This document shows positions 1-5,266 of a stretch of DNA of 5,324 bases, in pieces; position 1 is the first letter of the stretch; each line of letters starts with the position of its first letter. The notes under the pieces were generated by a model. It saw nothing but the letters and a program-made list of their open reading frames with translations. It was not told where the DNA came from and did no database searches. Where the stretch lies: the NCBI GenBank assembly GCA_900758955.1, contig CAAETL010000266.1, positions 1 to 5,324 of the forward strand. The letters run 5' to 3'. Position numbers and translations under genes: made by a program. Origin of the DNA: an uncultured Oscillospiraceae bacterium (GTDB lineage Bacteria > Bacillota > Clostridia > Oscillospirales > Oscillospiraceae).

Positions 1-53
1 GCTGGGAAAGAACAGGAATCTGCCAACAAGTGCGGGAAGATGAGGTTTATTGA
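1..53 (+). CDS. C-terminal end of an upstream gene (partial, unidentified)
   Basis: One reading frame is open from the window edge and stops at TGA 51-53, giving a 16-residue tail WERTGICQQVREDEVY. The last A of its stop is the first base of the trxB ATG (the sequence reads TGATG), an arrangement typical of translationally coupled genes in one operon. No promoter is visible before trxB, which also suggests an upstream co-transcribed gene. The tail is too short to assign to a family. A second frame also stops nearby (TGA 41-43, tail LGKNRNLPTSAGR) and cannot be excluded. I prefer the overlapping frame only because of the stop-start overlap. Confidence 0.35.
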   Translation, partial: WERTGICQQVREDEVY

Positions 54-973
54 TGGAAAAAAAGACGGATGTAGTCATTGTGGGTGGCGGCCCTGCCGGT
101 TACGCCGCAGCCCTCTACTGCGCCCGGGCGGGACTGAATACCCTGGTGCTGGAAATGCTGAGCCCGGGCGGACAGATGTCCACCACGTCCCAGGTGGACA
201 ACTATCCCGGATTTGAAGAGGGAATCGACGGCTTTGAACTGGGGGAGAAAATGCAGGCCGGGGCCGAGCGATTTGGCGCGGTGAGCGAGTTTGTCCAGGT
301 GACTGGGTTGGAACTTGCCGCCGACCCTAAAATCATTCATACCTCGGAGGGGGATGTGGAGGCCCGGGCCGTGGTGCTGGCCACCGGCGCGGCGCCCCGA
401 AAGCTGGGGCTGGCCGGAGAGGAAGAACTGGTGGGTCGAGGCGTGGCCTACTGCGCTACCTGCGACGGAATGTACTATAAAGATAAGGTGGTGGCGGTGG
501 CTGGCGGCGGCAATTCCGCGGCGGCGGAGGCGCTAACCCTGTCGAAACTCTGCAAAAAAGTCTATCTCGTCCATCGTCGGGATACCCTGCGGGCCAGCGG
601 CAGTGAGTTGCGCCCTTTGGAGAAAGCGAAAAATCTGGAGTTTGTGTGGAACACCCAGATTGACCGACTCCTGTATGACGAGAAGCTGACCGGGCTGGCC
701 ATCACGGACCGGGTCACCGGGAAAGAGTCCGTTTTAACCTGTGACGGCCTGTTTGTGGCCATTGGACGGGAACCCAGCACGGCGCTCTTTCAGGGCCAGT
801 TGGAACTGGATGAACTGGGCTATGTGGTAGCGGACGAATCTACCCGCACCAGTGTGCCCGGCGTTTTCGCGGCAGGGGACCTGCGGACAAAACCTCTGCG
901 CCAGATCGTCACCGCCGCCGCCGACGGCGCGGTGGCTGCCAAGTATGTGGAGGAATATCTCCAATCCCATTAA
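53..973 (+). CDS. trxB: Thioredoxin reductase (NADPH), TrxB
   Basis: This 306-residue cytoplasmic flavoenzyme passes electrons from NADPH through FAD and a CxxC disulfide to thioredoxin, keeping cellular thiols reduced. Visible motifs are the N-terminal FAD dinucleotide fold VIVGGGPAG (residues 8-16), the redox-active CATCDG with C134 and C137, the second nucleotide fold GGGNSA (151-156), the NADPH 2'-phosphate motif HRRDTLRAS (174-182), and the C-terminal FAD signature GVFAAGD followed by KPLRQIVTAAADGAVAA. The HRR motif argues for NADPH and against the ferredoxin-dependent flavin thioredoxin reductases of some Clostridia. The length is normal for low-molecular-weight bacterial TrxR. ATG 53 is chosen because GAGG (42-45) sits 7 bases upstream; the in-frame TTG at 50 is too close. 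The gene probably belongs to an operon entering from the left and ends at the terminator just downstream. Confidence 0.96.
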   Translation: MEKKTDVVIVGGGPAGYAAALYCARAGLNTLVLEMLSPGGQMSTTSQVDNYPGFEEGIDGFELGEKMQAGAERFGAVSEFVQVTGLELAADPKIIHTSEGDVEARAVVLATGAAPRKLGLAGEEELVGRGVAYCATCDGMYYKDKVVAVAGGGNSAAAEALTLSKLCKKVYLVHRRDTLRASGSELRPLEKAKNLEFVWNTQIDRLLYDEKLTGLAITDRVTGKESVLTCDGLFVAIGREPSTALFQGQLELDELGYVVADESTRTSVPGVFAAGDLRTKPLRQIVTAAADGAVAAKYVEEYLQSH

Positions 974-982
974 TGCACGCAG

Positions 983-1025
983 AAAAAAGCCCGTACACTG
1001 ACAGAACAGTGTACGGGCTTTTTTT
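983..1025. terminator. Bidirectional intrinsic terminator between trxB and purA
   Basis: A perfect 18-base inverted repeat has arms at 983-1000 and 1007-1024 and a 6-base loop ACAGAA (1001-1006). The core GCCCGTACACTG is flanked by A6 on the left and by T7 on the right (1019-1025). Read on the plus strand it ends trxB with a T tract; read on the minus strand the A run becomes a T tract and ends purA. It lies 9 bases after the trxB stop and 9 bases before the purA stop, so one element serves both convergent genes. Confidence 0.95.
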
Positions 1026-1034
1026 AATTATCGT

Positions 1035-2312
1035 TTACAGACGCTGGGTAATCTCATGACGCTTGGGACCGGTGGAAACCATAGTAATCGGCACGCCGAT
1101 TTTGGCTTCAATAAAGTCCACATAATGTTTCGCCGCCTGCGGCAGCGCCTTGTAGTCGGTGACGCCGCGGATGTCGGATTTCCAACCGGGCAGGGTCTCA
1201 TAGACCGGCTTTGCCTGCTCCAGCTTGGAGGTTACGGGGAACGCATCGCTGATTACGCCGTCCACTTCATAACCGGTGCAGACTTGAATCTCGTCCAAGT
1301 AGCCTAGCACGTCGATGGCGGTGAGAACCGCCTGGGTCGCGCCCTGGACCGAACAGCCGTATTTGGTGGCCACGGCGTCAAACCAGCCCACCCGGCGGGG
1401 GCGGCCTGTGGTAGCCCCAAACTCACCGGCGTCGCCGCCCAGACGGCGCAAGGTATCCGCCTCCTCGCCGAAAAGCTCGCTGACGAAAGCGCCTGCGCCC
1501 ACTGCCGAGGAGTAGGCCTTGGTCACAGCGATGACATCCGTGATGGCGGCGGGGGAGACCCCGGCGCCCACGCTGCCAAAGCCGGCCAGGGTGTGGGAGG
1601 AGGTGGTATAGGGGTAGATTCCAAAGTCCGGGTCCTTCATGGCCCCCAACTGCCCTTCCAGCAGAACCTGCTTATCTTCCGCAAGGGCCTGGCGGAGGAA
1701 GGCGTGGGCGTCGCCCACATAGGGGGCGATCTGATCCCGGTAAGTGATCAGCTGCTGGAACAGCGCCTCAGGATTTAAAAGGGGCTTGTGATAGAGGTGC
1801 TCAAACAGGACGTTTTTGATCTGGCAGACAGAGCGGAGCCGATCCATCAGACGGGTCTCATCGAAGAGTTCGGAGACCTGAACGCCATATTTGGCGTATT
1901 TATCAGAGTAAAAGGGAGCAATACCTGACTTGGTGGACCCGAAGGCCTTACCCGCCAGACGCTCCTCCTCGTAGGTATCCTGTAGAATATGGTAGGGCAT
2001 CAGCACCTGGGTGCGATGGTCCACAATCAGGTTAGGTGCGGGTACGCCGCCCTTTTCCAAGCTCTCCAGTTCGGAGAGAAAGGCCGGGATATTCAAGGCG
2101 ACCCCATTGCCGATGATGTTGGTGGTATGGGGAGAGAACACCCCCGAGGGAAGCTGGTGCAGCGCGAACTTGCCATAATCACAGATGATGGTGTGACCGG
2201 CGTTGGCGCCCCCCTGAAAGCGGACCACTACGTCGGAGGCCTCTGCAAAGAGGTCTGTGATCTTTCCTTTTCCCTCGTCGCCCCAGTTAGCGCCTACAAT
2301 AGCTTTGACCAT
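1035..2312 (-). CDS. purA: Adenylosuccinate synthetase, PurA (divergent type)
   Basis: PurA joins IMP and aspartate using GTP, the first of two steps from IMP to AMP. The 425-residue length is normal. Visible motifs are the GTP/IMP loop GANWGDEGKGK (7-17, catalytic D12), GGANAGHT (34-41, catalytic H40), EFGATTGRPRRVGW (297-310) with the IMP/aspartate-loop arginines, and the C-terminal STGPKR guanine-site segment (413-418). Several loops differ from the E. coli and Bacillus sequences as I remember them: GSTKSGIAPFYSDKYAKYG (125-143) replaces the GTTxRGIGPAYxDKxxRxG type, EGQLGAMKD (219-227) replaces EGAQGTxLD, and LTAIDVL replaces the guanine-recognising LTKLDVL. The start is ATG at 2312-2310, preceded by AAGGAG. 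The frame stays open upstream to 2579, but the promoter -10 box lies within that stretch, so the longer form is unlikely. It is a single gene, convergent with trxB and divergent from yerC. Confidence 0.95.
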   Translation of the reverse strand: MVKAIVGANWGDEGKGKITDLFAEASDVVVRFQGGANAGHTIICDYGKFALHQLPSGVFSPHTTNIIGNGVALNIPAFLSELESLEKGGVPAPNLIVDHRTQVLMPYHILQDTYEEERLAGKAFGSTKSGIAPFYSDKYAKYGVQVSELFDETRLMDRLRSVCQIKNVLFEHLYHKPLLNPEALFQQLITYRDQIAPYVGDAHAFLRQALAEDKQVLLEGQLGAMKDPDFGIYPYTTSSHTLAGFGSVGAGVSPAAITDVIAVTKAYSSAVGAGAFVSELFGEEADTLRRLGGDAGEFGATTGRPRRVGWFDAVATKYGCSVQGATQAVLTAIDVLGYLDEIQVCTGYEVDGVISDAFPVTSKLEQAKPVYETLPGWKSDIRGVTDYKALPQAAKHYVDFIEAKIGVPITMVSTGPKRHEITQRL

Positions 2313-2317
2313 GGAAT

Positions 2318-2323
2318 CTCCTT
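2318..2323 (-). promoter_or_regulatory. purA ribosome binding site
   Basis: On the minus strand AAGGAG lies 5 bases before the ATG at 2312-2310. It fixes the purA start and argues against the in-frame upstream extension, which has no comparable site at its own first start codon. Confidence 0.85.
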
Positions 2324-2385
2324 CTGGCTTGGGGTTTTGCAGCGCTCCTGGCATCTGCCCTATCCCACGCCTAAAATTACACTTT

Positions 2386-2414
2386 ATTATACAATAAACT
2401 GCCCCGGCATGCAA
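2386..2414 (-). promoter_or_regulatory. purA promoter
   Basis: Minus strand: a perfect -10 box TATAAT (2391-2386) is preceded at a 17-base spacing by TTGCAT (2414-2409), a partial match to TTGACA. Transcription should begin near 2379, giving a leader of about 67 bases. I found no riboswitch-like fold or intrinsic attenuator in that leader. Confidence 0.75.
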
Positions 2415-2568
2415 GAGAAAAAAGCAAACGGGCCCAGAATAGGGCGGATCAAAGAGGGGAGATTGTGCCATTTTCAAAACCTTGTCAGAGGGAGTTGCCG
2501 ATAGCTCCCATTGGCGAAATGAAACAAGGAGAAGGGGAACCATAAAAGAATATTGTTTGGATGACGGC

Positions 2569-2597
2569 TTTACAGTCACGATTTAACGTGATAAAAT
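2569..2597 (+). promoter_or_regulatory. Promoter of the yerC-methyltransferase-hslO unit, with a dyad in its spacer
   Basis: TTTACA (2569-2574) and TAAAAT (2592-2597) are separated by 17 bases, each one mismatch from the sigma-A/sigma-70 consensus. The expected start is near 2604, about 75 bases before the yerC ATG. The spacer contains an inverted repeat TCACG-ATTTAA-CGTGA (2576-2591), which fills most of the space between the two boxes. This is a classical position for a repressor operator. Confidence 0.75.
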
Positions 2598-2678
2598 ATA
2601 GGGGATCAAAACAAAAGAAAATGGGGGCGGGGCCGTAGTACGCCGCCTTCTGCCCGAACCGAAGGGAGTGTGGGCAAC

Positions 2679-2987
2679 ATGCGTAAAACTGCCCAGGAGA
2701 GCAGCGACCTGCTCTACGAGTGCCTCTTAAAGCTGGACAGCCCGGAGGAGTGCCGCCGTTTCCTCCAAGATCTCTGCACCGTCACCGAGCTGCGGGCCAT
2801 GGAGCAGCGAATTGAGGTGGCGATGTACCTGCACAAAGGAATGATTTATAATGACATCCTAGAGCTCACTGGGGCAAGCTCGGCCACCATCAGCCGGGTA
2901 AACCGCTGTCTGCAATACGGGGCCGGCGGTTACCAGGCGGTCTTGCCCCGCTGCCAGGAGGAATGGGAGGCCAAGCGGAAACCGTGA
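2679..2987 (+). CDS. yerC: YerC/YecD-type TrpR-like transcriptional regulator
   Basis: This 102-residue protein resembles the YerC/YecD family, which shares the helical DNA-binding fold of the Trp repressor. An N-terminal helical part (about residues 5-50) contains FLQDLCTVTELRAMEQRIEVA. A helix-turn-helix follows at about 55-77 (MIYNDILELTGASSATISRVNR), then the family's CLQYGAGGY segment (77-85). It is probably a cytoplasmic DNA-binding repressor, and no ligand can be predicted. The ATG at 2679 is preceded by AAGGGAG (2662-2668) at a 10-base spacing. The in-frame GTG at 2670 would lie directly beside that site and is less likely. It is the first gene of a three-gene unit and overlaps the next gene by 4 bases. 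The dyad in its promoter could be its own operator, which is inference. The family call is firm; the function in the cell is not known. Confidence 0.88.
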   Translation: MRKTAQESSDLLYECLLKLDSPEECRRFLQDLCTVTELRAMEQRIEVAMYLHKGMIYNDILELTGASSATISRVNRCLQYGAGGYQAVLPRCQEEWEAKRKP

Positions 2988-3745
2988 AGGAAAATTTGGG
3001 GTATGGATCTCTGGCGGGCTGCTATGACGAGATGACCACCGATGTGGGCTACCCCCGGTGGGCGGATTTTTTAGAAAAATTGTTTCACCGCACGGGGCGG
3101 CAGATCCACACGGTGCTGGACCTGGCCTGCGGCACGGGCACCATGTCCTGCCTGTTGGCCCAACGGGGATACGAGGTCATCGGCGTGGACCTGTCTCCGG
3201 ACATGCTGGCCCAGGCCATGGAGAAGGCCATGGAGGTGACGGGGGAGCGGCCTATTTTCCTCTGTCAAAGTATGGAGAAGTTGGACCTATACGGAACGGT
3301 GGACGCCTGCGTCTGCCTGCTGGACAGCGTGAATCATGTGACCAGTCCCAGCCGGCTTCGCAAGGCCATGGAGCGGGTGCATCTGTTTTTGGAGCCCGGC
3401 GGGCTGTTTGTGTTTGACGTGCATACCCCCGCCCACCTGGAAAGCCTGGAGGGACAGGTCTTCTTAGACGAGACGGCGGATGATTTCTGCGTCTGGCGCA
3501 CAGACTATTCTCCCCGGCGGCGCATCTGCACCTACGCCATGGATATCTTCCGGCGGGAGTCAGAGGACCTCTGGGTCCGAGGGCAGGAGACCCACGAGGA
3601 ATACGCCTACACCCCGGAGGAACTGCACGCCCTGCTGGAAGCGGTGGGCTTTGCGCAGATCCGGCAGTACGGCAATGGCAAACTGCGGCCGCCCCAACCG
3701 GAGGAGGACCGCATCTTTTTTACCGCGCGAAAGAAAGGAAGCTGA
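2984..3745 (+). CDS. Class I SAM-dependent methyltransferase, substrate unknown
   Basis: This is a 253-residue Rossmann-type methyltransferase counted from GTG 2984. Its N-terminus YGSLAGCYDEMTTDVGYPRW (residues 7-26) is the usual opening of small-molecule-type methyltransferases in Firmicutes. Motif I is VLDLACGTG (44-52), and the acidic residue that binds the SAM ribose is D69 in VIGVDLS. Further on are the motif-II-like segment DACVCLLDSVNHV and the C-terminal segment YTPEELHALLEAVGF. There is no signal peptide or membrane segment, so it should be cytoplasmic. The GTG start forms a GTGA overlap with the yerC stop (TGA 2985-2987), suggesting coupled translation. An in-frame ATG at 2963 would add 7 residues, but AGGAGG (2956-2961) sits only one base before it, too close for a normal start. 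The substrate cannot be read from the sequence. The position between a regulator and hslO does not define its job. Confidence 0.88.
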   Translation: MKENLGYGSLAGCYDEMTTDVGYPRWADFLEKLFHRTGRQIHTVLDLACGTGTMSCLLAQRGYEVIGVDLSPDMLAQAMEKAMEVTGERPIFLCQSMEKLDLYGTVDACVCLLDSVNHVTSPSRLRKAMERVHLFLEPGGLFVFDVHTPAHLESLEGQVFLDETADDFCVWRTDYSPRRRICTYAMDIFRRESEDLWVRGQETHEEYAYTPEELHALLEAVGFAQIRQYGNGKLRPPQPEEDRIFFTARKKGS

Positions 3746-3748
3746 ACT

Positions 3749-4660
3749 ATGGACCAAATCGTTCGTATGCTGGCCAAAGACGCCCCTTTAAAGGCCATGG
3801 CCATCACGGGTACCGGGCTGGTGGAGCGGGCCCGTCAAATTCACGATACCACCCCGGTAGCCACCGCCGCTCTGGGCCGCACTTTACTGGCCGCGTCCAT
3901 GATGGGGGACACCTTAAAAGAGGAAGAAGGTTCCGTAACCCTCCGCATTAACGGCGGCGGCCCCCTGGGAACGGTGCTGGCCGTGTCGGACAGTCAAGGC
4001 AATGTGCGGGGCTACGTTCAGGATGGAACGGTGGAATTGCCGCCCAAGAGCCCTGGAAAGCTGGATGTGGGGCGTGCGGTGGGAAAAAGCGGCGGCCTCA
4101 CCGTGATCAAAGACTTGTGCCTCAAGGAGCCCTATGTGGGCACGGTGGAGCTGGTCTCCGGTGAAATTGCCGAGGACATTACCGCCTACTTTGCGGAGAG
4201 CGAGCAGACCCCAACCGCCTGCGCCCTGGGCGTACTGATTAACCCTGATTGGTCGGTGGCCACTGCGGGGGGCTATTTGATCCAGCTCCTGCCCGGGGCC
4301 GACGACGAGGTCATTGAAAAGATAGAGCGGGGCGTGCGGGAGACCGGCGCGGTGACAGGCGTCCTCCAATCCGGCCTCCAGGCCCAGCAGCTTCTGGAGA
4401 CCGTCTTAAAGGACTTCGACCTGGAGCTCTTGGAGACGTCTCCCGTGGAATACCGCTGCTACTGTAGCCGAGACCGGATGCGCAACGCCCTTTTAAGCAT
4501 GGGAAGCAAAGAGCTTTCGGGACTGATTCAGGAGCAGGGCAGCGCTGAGCTCACCTGCCAGTTCTGTGATACGGTGCATCAGTTTAACCGTGAGGAATTG
4601 GAGGAGCTTCTGGAGCAGGCCCAACGCGGGGAGGCCTCCGAGGGGGAAGAGGTGGAGTAA
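3749..4660 (+). CDS. hslO: Hsp33 redox-regulated molecular chaperone, HslO
   Basis: Hsp33 is a cytoplasmic holdase chaperone. When reduced it binds zinc through four cysteines and is inactive; oxidative unfolding stress turns those cysteines into disulfides and activates it. The 303-residue product has the complete arrangement: an N-terminal domain beginning MDQIVRMLAKDAPLKAMAI, the conserved RINGGGPLGTVLAVSDSQGN (66-85), GYVQDG (88-93), and a C-terminal zinc switch with CYC (C237, C239) and CQFC (C270, C273). All four cysteines are present, so the redox switch should be intact. The tail after residue 290 is acidic (GEASEGEEVE). The start ATG is preceded by an AAAGGAAG site (3734-3741) at 7 bases, and it begins 3 bases after the methyltransferase stop, consistent with co-transcription. 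No clear intrinsic terminator follows. Confidence 0.96.
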   Translation: MDQIVRMLAKDAPLKAMAITGTGLVERARQIHDTTPVATAALGRTLLAASMMGDTLKEEEGSVTLRINGGGPLGTVLAVSDSQGNVRGYVQDGTVELPPKSPGKLDVGRAVGKSGGLTVIKDLCLKEPYVGTVELVSGEIAEDITAYFAESEQTPTACALGVLINPDWSVATAGGYLIQLLPGADDEVIEKIERGVRETGAVTGVLQSGLQAQQLLETVLKDFDLELLETSPVEYRCYCSRDRMRNALLSMGSKELSGLIQEQGSAELTCQFCDTVHQFNREELEELLEQAQRGEASEGEEVE

Positions 4661-4673
4661 CCCCATTTAGAAA

Positions 4674-4725
4674 CCGGGGGAGAAAAGGCGAATATGAAGG
4701 GAAACAGGCGTTTTTTCACCCCCGG
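4674..4725. repeat. Imperfect inverted repeat after hslO
   Basis: CCGGGGG (4674-4680) pairs with CCCCCGG (4719-4725). After an A-A mismatch (4681/4718), GAAAA (4682-4686) pairs with TTTTC (4713-4717), leaving a 26-base loop. It is not followed by a T tract on the plus strand, so it is a poor intrinsic terminator. The T6 run at 4711-4716 lies inside the structure and has no GC-rich hairpin directly before it. It could be a weak or Rho-assisted end for hslO, or have no function. Confidence 0.3.
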
Positions 4726-4784
4726 AAAAAAATATTAAAAATTGAGAAAAGATGGTTGACAAAGGGGAGGGGGTCTTGTATAAT
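4726..4784 (+). promoter_or_regulatory. tRNA operon promoter with UP-like element
   Basis: The -35 box TTGACA (4756-4761) and the -10 box TATAAT (4779-4784) are exact consensus hexamers at the ideal 17-base spacing. Just upstream, 4726-4750 is almost all A and T, with A tracts resembling the UP elements of stable RNA promoters that contact the RNA polymerase alpha subunits. Transcription should begin near 4791, about 26 bases before the first tRNA. The short leader can form a small CGCT/AGCG hairpin (4794-4806). Confidence 0.92.
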
Positions 4785-4816
4785 AAACCTCGCCGCTTGG
4801 GTAGCGAACAGCTAAC

Positions 4817-4892
4817 GGGAGCATAGCTCAGCTGGGAGAGCACATGCCTTACAAGCATGGGGTCACAGGTTCGAGCCCTGTTGTTCCCACCA
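4817..4892 (+). tRNA. tRNA-Val (anticodon UAC)
   Basis: This is a complete 76-base cloverleaf. Acceptor arms GGGAGCA and TGTTCCC pair with one G-U, the D stem is GCTC/GAGC, and the anticodon stem is CATGC/GCATG around loop CTTACAA with anticodon TAC at 4850-4852. The T arm is ACAGG-TTCGAGC-CCTGT. The discriminator is A and CCA is encoded (4890-4892). It is the first gene of the five-tRNA operon, and the next tRNA starts after only 2 bases. Confidence 0.97.
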
Positions 4893-4894
4893 AT

Positions 4895-4971
<77 letters not shown>

Positions 4972-4974
4972 TAT

Positions 4975-4996
4975 TTTGGGTATTTCGGTACCCAAA
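4975..4996 (+). other. tRNA spacer hairpin with UUCG loop (Asp-Phe spacer)
   Basis: TTTGGGTA (4975-4982) pairs perfectly with TACCCAAA (4989-4996). A T-G pair (4983/4988) then closes a TTCG tetraloop (4984-4987). It fills most of the 28-base spacer. There is no T tract after it, so it is not an intrinsic terminator. A role in tRNA precursor processing or stability is inference. Confidence 0.7.
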
Positions 4997-4999
4997 TTT

Positions 5000-5075
5000 G
5001 CCTCTGTAGCTCAGTCGGTAGAGCAGCGGACTAAAAATCCGCGTGTCGTTGGTTCAACTCCGACCGGAGGCACCA
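5000..5075 (+). tRNA. Phe-type tRNA with unusual anticodon AAA
   Basis: This is a complete, well-paired 76-base cloverleaf. The acceptor is GCCTCTG/CGGAGGC with one U-G, the D stem is GCTC/GAGC, and the anticodon stem is GCGGA/TCCGC with no mismatch. The T arm is GTTGG-TTCAACT-CCGAC, the discriminator is A and CCA is encoded. The anticodon loop (5031-5037) is CTAAAAA, so positions 34-36 (5033-5035) are AAA, where a normal bacterial tRNA-Phe has GAA. The body is Phe-like: U20, G44-U45, a GTGTC variable loop and A73. The Val-Asp-Phe-Gly-Cys order, as I remember it for related operons, places Phe here. One change, G34 to A, would explain the sequence. A tRNA-Lys (UUU) origin would need three anticodon changes. 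The structure is certain; the amino acid identity is likely Phe; functionality is unknown. Confidence 0.85.
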
Positions 5076-5103
5076 TTCCGCGGGAAAGCGATTTCCCGCG
5101 GAA
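5076..5103 (+). other. tRNA spacer hairpin with GCGA loop (Phe-Gly spacer)
   Basis: TTCCGCGGGAAA (5076-5087) and TTTCCCGCGGAA (5092-5103) form a perfect 12-bp stem around GCGA (5088-5091), a GNRA-type tetraloop. A 13th pair is possible between the final A of the tRNA CCA (5075) and T5104. The hairpin fills most of the 36-base spacer. It lacks a T tract, so it should not end transcription. It begins directly at the 3' end of the preceding tRNA. Confidence 0.75.
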
Positions 5104-5111
5104 TTCCAACT

Positions 5112-5187
5112 GCGAGTGTAGCTCATCTGGTAGAGCGCCACCTTGCCAAGGTGGAGGTAGCGAGTTCGAGCCTCGTCACTCGCTCCA
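5112..5187 (+). tRNA. tRNA-Gly (anticodon GCC)
   Basis: This is a complete 76-base cloverleaf. The acceptor is GCGAGTG/CACTCGC, the D stem is GCTC/GAGC, and the anticodon stem is CCACC/GGTGG around TTGCCAA with anticodon GCC at 5145-5147. The T arm is GCGAG-TTCGAGC-CTCGT. The discriminator is T (U73), as usual for bacterial tRNA-Gly, and CCA is encoded. Four bases separate it from the next tRNA. Confidence 0.97.
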
Positions 5188-5191
5188 GTTC

Positions 5192-5266
<75 letters not shown>

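Larger units (their letters stand above)
2313..2678. other. Divergent intergenic region between purA and yerC
   Basis: This 366-base gap holds the purA leader and promoter (2313-2414), about 150 bases without an assigned role (2415-2568), the yerC promoter (2569-2597) and a yerC leader (about 2604-2678). Within the unassigned part, GGGAG (2490-2494) and CTCCC (2505-2509) can pair. Two G-U pairs and one A-U pair extend this stem around a CCGA loop (2498-2501). It has no T tract and its role is unknown. The yerC leader is markedly G-rich near 2622-2632 and can form a small stem of GGCGG (2626-2630) with CCGCC (2643-2647). I see no convincing small ORF with its own ribosome binding site here. 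Confidence 0.6.

Noticed and set aside
50..52. TTG as the trxB start
   Set aside because: It leaves only 4 bases from GAGG. ATG 53 has a 7-base spacing and overlaps the preceding stop in the common TGATG manner.
2313..2380. Purine riboswitch or attenuator in the purA leader
   Set aside because: The leader is only about 67 bases. I found no purine aptamer core and no hairpin followed by a T tract.
1989..2504. Plus-strand 171-codon ORF across the purA 5' end and intergenic region
   Set aside because: Most of it is antisense to purA. It shows no recognisable family features and overlaps promoter sequence, so it is a chance open frame in GC-rich DNA.
2313..2579. In-frame 89-residue N-terminal extension of purA on the minus strand
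   Set aside because: The known PurA fold begins at MVKAIVGANWGDEG. The start at 2312 has a good ribosome binding site, and the purA promoter -10 box (2386-2391) lies inside the extension.
3914..4369. Minus-strand 151-codon ORF inside hslO
   Set aside because: It is a shadow of the hslO reading frame, with no recognisable domain or start signal.
4674..4725. Confident intrinsic terminator for hslO
   Set aside because: It has a 26-base loop, an internal mismatch and no T tract after the right arm on the plus strand, so it is kept only as a low-confidence repeat.
5000..5075. Reading the AAA tRNA as tRNA-Lys
   Set aside because: Lys requires anticodon UUU (or CUU). AAA is on the tRNA strand itself and pairs with UUU codons, and the body resembles tRNA-Phe.
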